Source: Acidipila sp.
GTDB lineage: Bacteria; Acidobacteriota; Terriglobia; Acidiferrales; UBA7541
Reading direction: 5' to 3'
DNA length: 64,000 nucleotides
Assembly (NCBI GenBank): GCA_010365215.1
Contig: JAAFGT010000015.1
Location: 1-64,000, forward strand
Shown piece after piece: positions 43,782 to 52,809 of the stretch (position 1 is the stretch's first letter; the number at the start of each line of letters is the position of its first letter). Both the position numbers and the translations under genes were made by a program. The notes beneath the pieces were generated by a model. That model was not told the origin of the DNA and ran no database searches. It worked only from the letters and a program-made list of their open reading frames with translations.

Positions 43782-44624
43782 CTAGTTGGGATAGCGGATG
43801 TATTCGAGCCCGTGCCGGAACAGGCCTGCCGAGGGCAGCTTCTCCGAAGAGGTGATTCGCGCAGGAATAAAAATGTTCGCGTTACCTTCCGCATACGGAA
43901 ATGCCACTTCTACGCGCGTTCCTTCCACGTAAGGTTTTTTGCTTCGGAAGCAGAGCCCTTCGGGTGAAGCATTTTCACAAACCACGCGTTCTTCCCCGTA
44001 TCCCGCCTGGCGGAGGTAGCCGGTCAGCCGGGTCCTGAAGAGATTCTTTTCGCGTCCCTCGGAATCGGTTACCGAAGGCTGCAGCGATTCGGGCGCGGGA
44101 GGCGGGACTACCGCTTGTGGCGCCGCATTTTCCTGGTGCACCGGCGTCCAGATCGTGGGGTTGGCGCACGTGCCGCAATTTCGGGCGATGCCGTGAAATA
44201 CCTCATAGCCTTTCAATTCCACTTCATTCACATAGGCCACTTCCCGCCGGCGGCAGTGGCTGCATTCCACCAACACGCGGGCCAGAGCCTGGCCTGACTG
44301 CGCCGGTGAAGGAAAATCAATATTCCAAAAGTTGGACTCGGCATCGAGCAGCGCCACGGCGTAGACGTAACCGTCATCCTGCGCGCCAATCTCTCCCAGA
44401 ACGCGAAACCGTCCTTCGATCTGGTTTGCACCGCTGGTGCGGCGGATCAGCAGCTCTTGCGCCGCGACGAGCTTGCGGTGCAGGACGATAACCCCGCCAT
44501 GCCGGTTGATTACCGCCGTGCGCGCCGCCTCGGCAAACTCCTGTCCGTCAGAGTCCAGCCCCGACGCGTGAATCGGCAGAGTCAGCGAGACACGGTCACT
44601 GCGACGCATGAACATCGAGCCCAT
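43782..44624 (-). CDS. PilZ-domain protein with a four-cysteine segment
   Basis: A 280-residue cytoplasmic protein. The N-terminus resembles a PilZ domain for cyclic di-GMP binding: RRSDR (RxxxR, residues 7-11) and a degenerate second motif near VINRHGGVIVL (residue 40). A segment with Cys121, Cys124, Cys150 and Cys153 (ECSHC...NCGTC) may bind zinc. The C-terminal about 80 residues look like a second PilZ-type beta barrel (NASPEGLCFRS, VEGTRVEVAFPYAEG) lacking the RxxxR motif. The start at 44624 has GGAGG at seven bases. It is convergent with the CheX gene; a role in motility or adhesion control is inference from context. Confidence 0.8.
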   Translation of the reverse strand: MGSMFMRRSDRVSLTLPIHASGLDSDGQEFAEAARTAVINRHGGVIVLHRKLVAAQELLIRRTSGANQIEGRFRVLGEIGAQDDGYVYAVALLDAESNFWNIDFPSPAQSGQALARVLVECSHCRRREVAYVNEVELKGYEVFHGIARNCGTCANPTIWTPVHQENAAPQAVVPPPAPESLQPSVTDSEGREKNLFRTRLTGYLRQAGYGEERVVCENASPEGLCFRSKKPYVEGTRVEVAFPYAEGNANIFIPARITSSEKLPSAGLFRHGLEYIRYPN

Positions 44625-44828
44625 CCGGAATCCTCCACGCCCGTCTAAATCAGCGGGCACTAGAATAGCACCCCGGGCTCAGGCGCAGGGCGGCGAAGAC
44701 CGAAGCGTTAACGTCCCGCAACCCAGCGCGATGGTGCTCGCCGACGGCGGCACATCGGATTTGCTCTATTGGCCTGTTGGGATGATAATTCTTTCTGCAT
44801 GATTGAACTCATCCGGACGACCTCTTAG

Positions 44829-46661
44829 ATGGCTCTTCCCGCGTCTTCTCATTTCTGCGCAGGTCTGCCCGCACGCCTGCGCCAGCTCTTTCCGAACGCC
44901 ATTAGACTTTCGGTAGCGCTCGGCCTGTTGAGCCAGGGAGCACCGCCGCTCGACGCGGCTCCTGCGGACAAGACTTCCGACGTGCTGCTGCTGACCATGC
45001 AGCAGGAGCTGCTACGGGCCACGGGAAGCCTGGCGAAGTCCGATCCGCCCCCGTACTTCCTCAGTTATTCAGTTTACGACGACGAAAGCGCGGTGGTGGT
45101 GGCCAGCTACGGAGGCCTGTTGCGTTCGTTCGGCGGTCGCCGCCGGTCGGCGGACGTGATCATGCGCGTGGGCGCTCCGGCGCTCGACAACACGCACAAT
45201 GAAAGTCGCGGCTCGGCGTTGACCTCAGGCGCGCTTCCGCTGGGAGACGACCGCGATGCCATCGCCCGCGAACTTTGGCGGCTCACCAACCTGGAATACC
45301 GCCGCGCCGCGCCCGCATTTCTGAATGTAAAGACCAGTGCCACGGTGCGCTCCGCCGAAGAAGATCTCTCGCCGGATTTTTCCACTGAACCTCCGCAAAG
45401 TGCGGCCGACAATTCCGCGATTTCCTTTAAATTCGACGAGGCGGGCTGGAACGACAAGATTCGCCGCTATTCCGCTTACTTTCGCAAATACCCGGAGGTC
45501 TATTCCTCGGGCGTCTTTCTGCAGATGGACAGCAACAAGTTTCGTTTCATTTCCAGCGAAGGCACAAAGATCACCACCGGCGGAGCCATGGCCCGTCTGG
45601 TGATCCAGGCGGAGACGCGCGCCGAAGACGGCATGGAGCTGCTCCGCGTGGAAACATTCCAGGCGGCCACACCGGAAGGATTTCCCGCCGAGCCGGAGAT
45701 CGCCAAAAAGATCGAGAAAATGGCGGCGGACCTGAAAGCGCTGCGAGCGGCGCCGATCGCCGAGCCTTTTGACGGGCCGGCGATGCTATCCGGGCGCGCT
45801 GCGGCGGTATTTTTCCACGAAGTGCTGGGCCATCGCATGGAAGGGCAACGCCAGCGCGGCGATCAGGAAGGTCAAACCTTCACCAAGAAAGTGAATCAAC
45901 TGGTCATGCCGGATTTTGTAAGCGTCGTGGACGATCCCACTTTGAAGCAGTTGAATGGCATGCCGCTCAGCGGCGCCTACTCCTACGATGAGGAGGGAGT
46001 TCCCGCCTCGCGTGTGGAGATCATTAAAGACGGAGTCCTGAAAAGCTTTCTGCTCTCGCGCATGCCTATAAAGAATTTCAACCACTCCAACGGCCACGGG
46101 CGCGGGCAGGCAGGCCGCATGCCCACGGCGCGGCAGGGCAACCTGATCGTGTCGTCCGCAAGATCCGTGAAAGCGCCTGAGCTCCGCGAAAAATTCATCG
46201 AAGAAATCAAGAAACAGGGCAAGCCCTACGGGCTCTATTTTGAAGACGTGCAGGGTGGATTCACGCTGACCACCAGGGCGCTGCCGCAAGCCTTTCAAGT
46301 TTTGCCGGTCATTGTCTGGCGCGTCTATCCCGACGGCCGGCCCGACGAGCTGGTGCGCGGCGTGGATATAGTCGGCACTCCGCTGGCGGCGGTTACTCGT
46401 ATCCTGTTGACCGACAATGCCCCTCAGGTGTTCAACGGAATTTGCGGCGCGGAGTCCGGCCAAGTCCCGGTCTCGGCCGTGGCGCCGGCCATGCTGTTTT
46501 CCGAAATGGAAGTGCAGAAGCGCGCGCAGTCCCATTCGCGCCCCCCCATCCTTCCGCCACCCGGCTTCGATACCGGGGCGGCAAAAATACCTGACGGTTC
46601 AGCGATGCCTCCGGTGAAGCCTTCTGTGGAACCCCCGGTGGAACCCCCGGTGAAACCATGA
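44829..46661 (+). CDS. Exported TldD-family metallopeptidase
   Basis: A 610-residue member of the TldD/PmbA family, proteases that unwind and cleave unstructured peptides (TldD/TldE process microcin B17 and CcdA in Escherichia coli). An N-terminal hydrophobic stretch (LSVALGLLSQGAPPLDA) reads as a signal peptide, which is unusual because classical TldD is cytoplasmic. The zinc motif HEVLGH (His330, Glu331, His335) is intact, and the family C-terminal blocks (YSYDEEGVPASRVEIIKDGV, NGHGRG, RLGNLIV-like) are present. The tail has PPVEPPVEPPVKP-like repeats. The next gene, a relative without the zinc motif, overlaps by ATGA, so the two probably form a heterodimer. Confidence 0.9.
   Translation: MALPASSHFCAGLPARLRQLFPNAIRLSVALGLLSQGAPPLDAAPADKTSDVLLLTMQQELLRATGSLAKSDPPPYFLSYSVYDDESAVVVASYGGLLRSFGGRRRSADVIMRVGAPALDNTHNESRGSALTSGALPLGDDRDAIARELWRLTNLEYRRAAPAFLNVKTSATVRSAEEDLSPDFSTEPPQSAADNSAISFKFDEAGWNDKIRRYSAYFRKYPEVYSSGVFLQMDSNKFRFISSEGTKITTGGAMARLVIQAETRAEDGMELLRVETFQAATPEGFPAEPEIAKKIEKMAADLKALRAAPIAEPFDGPAMLSGRAAAVFFHEVLGHRMEGQRQRGDQEGQTFTKKVNQLVMPDFVSVVDDPTLKQLNGMPLSGAYSYDEEGVPASRVEIIKDGVLKSFLLSRMPIKNFNHSNGHGRGQAGRMPTARQGNLIVSSARSVKAPELREKFIEEIKKQGKPYGLYFEDVQGGFTLTTRALPQAFQVLPVIVWRVYPDGRPDELVRGVDIVGTPLAAVTRILLTDNAPQVFNGICGAESGQVPVSAVAPAMLFSEMEVQKRAQSHSRPPILPPPGFDTGAAKIPDGSAMPPVKPSVEPPVEPPVKP
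46608..46658 (+). repeat. In-frame repeats at the end of the TldD-like gene
   Basis: Units of the type GGTGGAACCCCC recur (GTGAAGCCTTCT, GTGGAACCCCCG, GTGGAACCCCCG, GTGAAACC) with a 12-bp period, encoding Val-Glu/Lys-Pro-Pro repeats at the C-terminus, immediately before the overlapping start of the next gene. Confidence 0.8.
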
Positions 46662-48346
46662 ACGCTTATTCCACGTTGCGTCTGGTGATTGCTGCGGCAC
46701 TAGTCGTTGTTGCAGTGCTAGTCCTTGTCGCGGTGCCTCCCGCACGGGCGCAAGGGAATCAGGCCACCCCCTCGACCGCGGGCGCCCAGGAAGATCCCGT
46801 GCTTCGCGCCATGCTGGTCGAACTTGAACGCTCCAAGTCCCAACTCAAATTGGAAAATACTTCCGCTCCGTATTACGTGGAATATCGCGTGACCGACCTG
46901 GACCACTACGACGCCGAAGCTCTCTTTGGTTCGCTGCGTTTCGAAACCCGGCAGAAAGTTCGCATCCTTCGCGCCGTCGTGCGCGTCGGCGATTACCACC
47001 GCGACAGTTATTTTCGTCAGGGGCTGGGAATGGTGGACATCCTGTCCCTCGACGACGACCCGCTCGCTCTTCGCCAGACCCTGTGGCTGGCCACCGACCG
47101 TGCCTACAAAGCCGCCACCGAAGCGCTCACCGCCAAACAGGCGCTGCTGAAGCAGTTCTCCACCGATCCGCCGGTCGACGATTTTTCGCGCGCCGCGGCC
47201 ATCCAGCAAATTGGACCGCTGGTACGCCTGGATGTCGATCCCGCGCCATGGCGCGAGATGCTGGTGAGCGCAACCGCCCAATTCCGGCTCGATCCTCAAT
47301 TGGAATCGCTTTCTGCGGAGATGAAATTCGAAGCCTCCAATGTCTATTTTGTGAACTCCGAGGGTACCGTGACACGCTCGGGCCACTCGGTCTATCAGAT
47401 GGTGGTGAACGGGTCCACGCAGGCCGCGGATGGCATGCGCCTGCAGCGCTCCCCCGATTTTCTGGTGGGCAGCATCGCGGAGCTTCCCACCGCCGCGCAA
47501 TTCAGCGCGCTCACCGCGGAGATGATGGATTCGCTGAAAAAACTGCGCGAAGCGCCGCTGGTGGAAGAGGAGTATCGCGGCCCTGTTCTCTTTGAGGCCG
47601 ACCCCGCCAGCGATATTCTCGAGAACGTGGTGGGCGCAAATCTTCTGGGGCAAAAGCCGCCGCCGGAAAAACCCGGGCGCACCACCGGAAGTTATGGAGG
47701 GAGCTACAAAAATCGTGTACTGCCGGACTTTCTCAGCGTGCTGGACGATCCCACGCAGCGCACCTTTGCGGGACACACTCTGGTGGGAAGTTATGCGGTG
47801 GATGAGGAAGGCGTGCGTGCCATGCCTGTCCTGGCCATCGAAAAAGGCATATTGAAAACTTTTCTACTGGGCAGGGAACCGATCCGCGATGTTCCTGAGT
47901 CCAACGGCCACGGGCGCGCCGCGCCTTCTACTCCTCCCGGGCCGAGCGTGGGAAATCTGATCCTGAAGACCACGCAGTCTTTTTCGCCGGACCAGCTGAA
48001 AAAGAAAATGCTCGACCTCTGCCGCCAGCAGAGCAAGCCTTACGGCTACTTGGTAAAGACGTTCGGCCAGTCCCTGGAGCCGCGGCTTCTTTATCGCGTC
48101 TGGGAGAATGACGGCCACGAGGAGCTGGTGCGCGGCGCGACGTTCGAGGATCTCGACACCCGCGAGCTGCGTAACGACCTGGTCGCCGTGGGCGATGATT
48201 TTCTGGTGAGCAACCGCTGGGGCGCCCTGCCGGTCTCCGTGGTCAATCCCTCCTTGCTTTTTGACGAGCTCGGCGTCCGGCGTGCGGACCTCACCAAGGA
48301 CAAGCTGCCCGAATATCCACCGCCGGCTTTGTCCGCGCCGCGATGA
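46658..48346 (+). CDS. Exported TldE-like protein lacking the zinc motif
   Basis: A 562-residue TldD/PmbA-family protein with an N-terminal signal peptide (residues about 5-30, rich in Val/Leu/Ala, ending PPARAQG). Family features such as VVNGSTQAADGMRLQRSPDF and HTLVGSYAVDEEGVRAMPVL are present. Where the upstream protein has HEVLGH, this one has ENVVGA (residues 322-327), so all three zinc ligands/catalytic residues are lost. This mirrors TldE, the inactive partner of TldD. It is translationally coupled to the active homologue (ATGA). A secreted TldD/TldE-like heterodimer is the natural reading; the substrate is unknown. Confidence 0.88.
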   Translation: MNAYSTLRLVIAAALVVVAVLVLVAVPPARAQGNQATPSTAGAQEDPVLRAMLVELERSKSQLKLENTSAPYYVEYRVTDLDHYDAEALFGSLRFETRQKVRILRAVVRVGDYHRDSYFRQGLGMVDILSLDDDPLALRQTLWLATDRAYKAATEALTAKQALLKQFSTDPPVDDFSRAAAIQQIGPLVRLDVDPAPWREMLVSATAQFRLDPQLESLSAEMKFEASNVYFVNSEGTVTRSGHSVYQMVVNGSTQAADGMRLQRSPDFLVGSIAELPTAAQFSALTAEMMDSLKKLREAPLVEEEYRGPVLFEADPASDILENVVGANLLGQKPPPEKPGRTTGSYGGSYKNRVLPDFLSVLDDPTQRTFAGHTLVGSYAVDEEGVRAMPVLAIEKGILKTFLLGREPIRDVPESNGHGRAAPSTPPGPSVGNLILKTTQSFSPDQLKKKMLDLCRQQSKPYGYLVKTFGQSLEPRLLYRVWENDGHEELVRGATFEDLDTRELRNDLVAVGDDFLVSNRWGALPVSVVNPSLLFDELGVRRADLTKDKLPEYPPPALSAPR

Positions 48347-48435
48347 CCGGACGCGCATCGGAACATCGTACTCATCCCTATTTTTCTTGAACCGAGCGAT
48401 CTCAGCGTTTTCAATCCAATGAAGGATTCTCTCAT

Positions 48436-49998
48436 TTGAGCGACCCGGCACTCTGCTCCGTGTGCGGGAAGCCTTTCGACGCTGCGCTGCTCGCCGAAGC
48501 GCACTGGTATCCCTTCTGGGAATTCGAGGGAGGCGCCTGCCCGGCCTGTGTGCAGCGCAATCTTTTATGTACGCTGCTCGAACATGGCGAAGCGGGACTC
48601 CAGGAACAGGTGCAATCCGCGTGGCCGCTCGATGCCAAGTCCGCTTTCGGCGCATTGCCGACGCCTCTGCGGCTGCATGCCGATTCGCGCTTCGCGGGCC
48701 GCGGAATTACTCTGGCGCTGCTCGATTCCGGTTTCTACCCCCATCCCGACCTTATTCAGCCGCGCAATCGCATCCGTGCGTGGGTGGACGCCACACGCTC
48801 GCCCGTGCTGGCGCGCAGATTTCCTGCCGGCCGAACGCCGCGTTGGCCCGACTGGGACGCCGCGCGGGACTGGCAATGGCATGGGTTAATGACCAGCGTG
48901 GTCGCTGCGGGTAACGGCTTCCTGAGCCACGGCCTTTATCGCGGCCTCGCCAGTGAAGCCGAAGTTGTGCTGATCCAGGTGCGCGATACGGATGGTCGCG
49001 TAACCAACCGCACCATCGCACGCGCATTTCGCTGGCTGCTGCGTTACGGGCGCGACCTCGGAGTGCGCGTGGTCAGCGCTTCGGTGGGCGGCGATCCTGT
49101 GGCCACGCTGCGAGGCAATCCTGTAGACGAGGCCGCGGAGGCGCTGGTGGAGTCCGGCATCACCGTTGTAGTGGCCGCAGGCAACGACGGCCAGCGCCGC
49201 CTCTTGCCTCCCGCCACTGCGCCTTCCGTGCTTACCGTTGGCGGCATCGACGACCGTAACATTTTCACGCACGATGAAATCGCCATCTGGCACAGCAATT
49301 ACGGCGAGGCCTCGAACTCCATGCCCAAGCCGGAGCTGGTGGCCCCCAGTATCTGGGTGGCGGCTCCCGTGCTTCCCGGCAGCGCCGTCGCAGTTGAGGC
49401 GCAAGCGCTTTTCACGCGGCGCACCGGAGAGGAGCGCGCTGCCGAAGGCCGCATGGCCGAGCTCAAGCTGATCACGCCGCATTACCAGCACGTGGAAGGA
49501 ACCAGCTTCGCCGCGCCACTGGTGGCCAGCACGGTCGCATGCATGCTCGAAGCCAACCCGTCGCTCACTCCCTTGCTGATCCGGGATGTGCTGATGGCCA
49601 CCGCACATTCTGTTTCCAATGCGCCTCGCGAAAGGCAGGGCGCCGGAGCGCTCGACGCCGGACGTGCGGTGGCTCGCGCACTGGCGGAGCGTCACGGTAA
49701 ATCTTTCGCTTGGCCGTTCTCGCCGCGGCTCACGCCGGAGGGAGTAATTTTGGCGCTCCACGACCACGATTCCAAGGACGTGAGCGTTTACGGGAGTTGG
49801 AATGACTGGCAGGCGCCCGGATGGGCAGCCACGCCGGCTGAACCCGGTCTGTGGCAAACCGAGCCGCGCACTTTCGCCTCGGGAGAATATTCCTACAAAT
49901 TCCTGCTCGATGGCTGGCGCTGGCTGGATGACCCGGCGAATCCCCGCAAGCTTCACGACGGCCGCGGCGGCCTCAACAGCGTGCTGGTCGTTCCCTGA
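48436..49998 (+). CDS. Subtilisin-family protease with Cys4 module and C-terminal glycogen-binding-like domain
   Basis: A 520-residue S8 serine peptidase with unusual flanks. Residues 1-50 contain two CxxC pairs (Cys7/Cys10 and Cys35/Cys38), likely a zinc ribbon, and no signal peptide. The protease domain has Asp97 (ALLDSGFYPHPDL), His149 (WHGLMTSVVAAGNG) and Ser357 (GTSFAAPLVAS), in the right order, with the oxyanion region VVVAAGNDG. Residues about 430-520 form a beta domain with VSVYGSWNDW and GEYSYKFLLDGWRWLDDPAN, as in CBM48/AMPK glycogen-binding domains. The start is TTG with AAGGA upstream. It follows the TldD/E-like genes after 89 bp. Cytoplasmic location is likely from the lack of signal peptide. 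Confidence 0.9.
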   Translation: MSDPALCSVCGKPFDAALLAEAHWYPFWEFEGGACPACVQRNLLCTLLEHGEAGLQEQVQSAWPLDAKSAFGALPTPLRLHADSRFAGRGITLALLDSGFYPHPDLIQPRNRIRAWVDATRSPVLARRFPAGRTPRWPDWDAARDWQWHGLMTSVVAAGNGFLSHGLYRGLASEAEVVLIQVRDTDGRVTNRTIARAFRWLLRYGRDLGVRVVSASVGGDPVATLRGNPVDEAAEALVESGITVVVAAGNDGQRRLLPPATAPSVLTVGGIDDRNIFTHDEIAIWHSNYGEASNSMPKPELVAPSIWVAAPVLPGSAVAVEAQALFTRRTGEERAAEGRMAELKLITPHYQHVEGTSFAAPLVASTVACMLEANPSLTPLLIRDVLMATAHSVSNAPRERQGAGALDAGRAVARALAERHGKSFAWPFSPRLTPEGVILALHDHDSKDVSVYGSWNDWQAPGWAATPAEPGLWQTEPRTFASGEYSYKFLLDGWRWLDDPANPRKLHDGRGGLNSVLVVP

Positions 49999-50203
49999 CG
50001 CAAGGGACAATCTGGTCACGCGGTTTTTTCAACGATTCCTGCGCACTCCCGTCGCTCGGAAATATAAGAATGTGAACACCGTGTGACTCAGGAGTGAAAG
50101 TTCCGTAAACGGCCGCCAGAGGCAGTTGAATTGTGAGAGTCTATAGGCGAAGCATTCAGCGTAACAAGAGCATCGACACACCAGGGAACCAAGGATTGAT
50201 CAA

Positions 50204-50896
50204 GTGAAACGCGTTCTCATCGTCGAAGACGATAAAGATATCGTCGAACTGGTTCGTTACAATTTAGAGAAGGAAGGCTACCAGGTCGCCTCGGCAGCCG
50301 ACGGTCTCGGCGCGCTGGCGCACGTAAAAAAATCCGCGCCGGACCTGGTGATCCTCGATCTCATGTTGCCGAAGCTTTCCGGTCTCGAAGTATGCCGCGA
50401 GGTGCGCCGGGACGTAGCCCTGAATCGCTTGCCCATCCTGATGCTCACCGCGCGTGGCGATGAAGCGGACCGGGTCGTTGGTCTGGAGATGGGCGCCGAC
50501 GACTATGTGACCAAGCCTTTCAGCCCGCGCGAGCTGGTGGCCCGCGTGAAGGCGCTGCTGCGGCGCACCGAGCCGGGCGGCGACGTGGAAAAACCTCTCG
50601 AGGTGGGAGCGCTGTTCATCGACCCCGCGGCCTACCGCGTTTCACGTGGCGGCACGCCGCTCACCCTGAGCACGCTCGAATTCCGGCTGCTGTACTACTT
50701 GGCGCGCCGCCCCAATCGCGTCTTTTCGCGCGATCAACTGCTCGACGCGGTGTGGGGCGCGGAGCGCTTTGTAACTCCCCGCAGTGTGGACGTGTACATT
50801 CGCCGCCTCCGTGAGAAAATAGAAACCGATGCCGAGCAGCCTGAATATCTGAAGACGGTGCGCGGCGCTGGTTACCTGTTTGAAATCCGTGCCTAA
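50204..50896 (+). CDS. phoB: Phosphate-type OmpR-family response regulator PhoB
   Basis: A 230-residue two-domain regulator. The receiver has Glu8/Asp9/Asp10 (VLIVEDDKDI), phospho-acceptor Asp52 (VILDLMLPKLSG), switch Thr in MLTARGDE and Lys in YVTKPFSPRE. The C-terminal winged-helix DNA-binding domain shows LTLSTLEFRLLYYLARRPNR, the recognition helix region RSVDVYIRRLREKIE and the final LKTVRGAGYLFE. It controls phosphate-starvation genes in the family. It is followed by an overlapping histidine kinase gene and the pst genes, which strongly supports the name over other OmpR members. Confidence 0.95.
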   Translation: MKRVLIVEDDKDIVELVRYNLEKEGYQVASAADGLGALAHVKKSAPDLVILDLMLPKLSGLEVCREVRRDVALNRLPILMLTARGDEADRVVGLEMGADDYVTKPFSPRELVARVKALLRRTEPGGDVEKPLEVGALFIDPAAYRVSRGGTPLTLSTLEFRLLYYLARRPNRVFSRDQLLDAVWGAERFVTPRSVDVYIRRLREKIETDAEQPEYLKTVRGAGYLFEIRA

Positions 50897-52640
50897 TCGA
50901 CTGTTCTGGAAAATCGGGCTTCTCTACCTTCTGCTTTTCTGCCTGGTTATGTTTGCCGTGGGCTTTCTCGCCGCGCGGGCGCTGCGGCAGGAGGCCGTCG
51001 ACAGCGCATTTCTCCAGCTCGAAGGTCTCGCCCGCCTGTTTACATCCAATCCGCCTCCGGAAGCGCCGCCGGAGCTCGACGCTTGGATGAAGTGGGCCGC
51101 AGCGAGCGGCGTCCGCGTGGCTGTGATTGGCGCGGATGGCAAAGTTTTGGCGGAGACCGAGCCGGATCGCGGACGCACAGAAACCGTCTCGAATACTCCC
51201 GAGTTTCGAGACGCGCTGGCTCGCGGCAGCGGGCGCGCGGTTCGCCGTGATTCCACCCTGGGGCGCGAAGTGGTCTACTACGCGGTTCGCTACCCTCCGC
51301 CGCAAGGTGGCCCGCGCATCCTCTGCCTGGCTTTGCCGCTTGCCGAAGCACAAGGGGCCAAGTCGCAAGTCCGCAACAATCTTTGGGTCGCCTCTCTGTT
51401 GATCCTGATTTTTGTCGCCGCCGTGTCCTTCAGCTTCTCGCAGAGGTTGGCGCAGCGCGTCGAAAGATTGAAGCGATATTCGCAACAAGTGGCCGACGGC
51501 GATTTCCGCGCCCTTCCCGCCGACTCCTCCGACGATGAGCTCTCCGAGCTCGGTCGCGCCCTCAGCGAGACCGCCGCGCGCCTTGAGCGCACCGTTCGCA
51601 TCCTCACCGACGAACGCAATTTCTCCAGTGCTGTACTGGGCAGCATGGCTGAGGGCGTTGCTGTCGTCGATGCCGGTGCTCGCATCGTTTTCGCCAATCA
51701 GGCCTTCGCCGTTGTGGTCGGCACTCCATTGGACGAGTGCACCGGCCGGCCGCTGCTCGAAGTGGCCCGCCAGCCCGACCTGGTGGCAGGCGTGCAGCGC
51801 GCGCTGCGTGAAGGCGCCGTCGTGCGCAGCGAGATCGAATTCGGCGCCGGCCGGCCGCGCAATTTCATCGTTACGGCGGCGCGCATTGAGGCGGACGCCG
51901 CGCATGGCGCCGTGCTGGTGCTGCACGACGTTACCGACATCCGCCGCCTGGAGCGCGTGCGCCGCGACTTTGTCGCCAACGTTTCCCATGAACTGCGCAC
52001 GCCGCTCACCGCTGTGCAAGGCTTCGCCGAGACTCTCTTGAGCGGCGCCATGGACGATCGCGACACCAGCCGGCGCTTTCTGCAGATCATTCGTGACCAC
52101 GCCGCGCGCCTGGGCCGTCTCACCGACGATCTGCTGAAGCTTTCTGCCATCGAAGCGGGCAAGCTGACACTTCAGATTCGTGCCGTAAGCGTCGCCAACC
52201 TTTTTGAAATCTGCCTCGAGACTGCCCATCAGGCCGCTTCCGCCAAAAATATCGTACTTTCCACGAAGCACGTCTCCGCAGTTCCGGCCATGCGCGGCGA
52301 CCTGATGCGCATGCAGGAAGTGCTGCAAAATCTTTTGGACAATGCCGTCTTATACACCGCGCCCGGAGGCCGCATCACCTTGCGAGCCTGGCAAGACGCT
52401 CGCGATGTGGTGATCTGCGTCGAAGACACCGGCATTGGGATTCCCCATGGCGAGCAGGAGCGTATTTTCGAGCGCTTCTATCGAGTGGACGAAGCGCGTT
52501 CGCGCGAGGCGGGCGGAACCGGGCTGGGACTCTCCATCGCCCGCCACATCATCGAAATTCACGGCGGGCGGCTCTGGGTGGAAAGCGAAGTTGGCCAAGG
52601 CTCGCGCTTCTTCGTGGCTGTTCCGCAGTGGGAAGCCTGA
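50889..52640 (+). CDS. phoR: Phosphate sensor histidine kinase PhoR
   Basis: A membrane histidine kinase of about 583 residues. TM1 lies near residues 8-30, an extracytoplasmic domain of about 130 residues follows (longer than in Escherichia coli PhoR, more like the Bacillus type), and TM2 is in NNLWVASLLILIFVAAVSFS. Then come HAMP, a PAS domain (LGSMAEGVAVVDAGARIVFA), the phosphoacceptor helix (FVANVSHELRTPLTAVQGFA) and the ATPase (LQNLLDNAVLYT, VEDTGIGIPH, GGTGLGLSIARHI). The GTG at 50889 overlaps the end of phoB; a TTG at 50880 is an alternative. It should phosphorylate PhoB when phosphate is scarce, under control of Pst/PhoU. Confidence 0.93.
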   Translation: MPNRLFWKIGLLYLLLFCLVMFAVGFLAARALRQEAVDSAFLQLEGLARLFTSNPPPEAPPELDAWMKWAAASGVRVAVIGADGKVLAETEPDRGRTETVSNTPEFRDALARGSGRAVRRDSTLGREVVYYAVRYPPPQGGPRILCLALPLAEAQGAKSQVRNNLWVASLLILIFVAAVSFSFSQRLAQRVERLKRYSQQVADGDFRALPADSSDDELSELGRALSETAARLERTVRILTDERNFSSAVLGSMAEGVAVVDAGARIVFANQAFAVVVGTPLDECTGRPLLEVARQPDLVAGVQRALREGAVVRSEIEFGAGRPRNFIVTAARIEADAAHGAVLVLHDVTDIRRLERVRRDFVANVSHELRTPLTAVQGFAETLLSGAMDDRDTSRRFLQIIRDHAARLGRLTDDLLKLSAIEAGKLTLQIRAVSVANLFEICLETAHQAASAKNIVLSTKHVSAVPAMRGDLMRMQEVLQNLLDNAVLYTAPGGRITLRAWQDARDVVICVEDTGIGIPHGEQERIFERFYRVDEARSREAGGTGLGLSIARHIIEIHGGRLWVESEVGQGSRFFVAVPQWEA

Positions 52641-52698
52641 ACCATCGCAGCCTTCGCGCCTAGAAGTGTCCTAAACCTCCCTGAATGAATAATTTAGC

Positions 52699-52718
52699 CT
52701 GTAACACAATATTCACAT
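52699..52718 (+). promoter_or_regulatory. Possible PhoB-binding site upstream of pstS
   Basis: CTGTAACACAATATTCACAT resembles two 7-bp PHO half-sites (CTGTnAnA / nTTCACA) separated by 4 bp, as in PhoB boxes. It lies 92 bp before the pstS start. The match is partial and was judged by eye only. Confidence 0.35.
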
Positions 52719-52809
52719 TGAGGTCATAGGGCAGTCACGACGGCGCAGATATCCTTAACGCGATTCACGGTGAATGCGCCCGCGAATACCACCTGCCCAT
52801 GAGGGGAAC

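Noticed and set aside
50661-52328. A 555-residue frame antisense to phoR
   Set aside because: Shadow of a kinase with all expected motifs.
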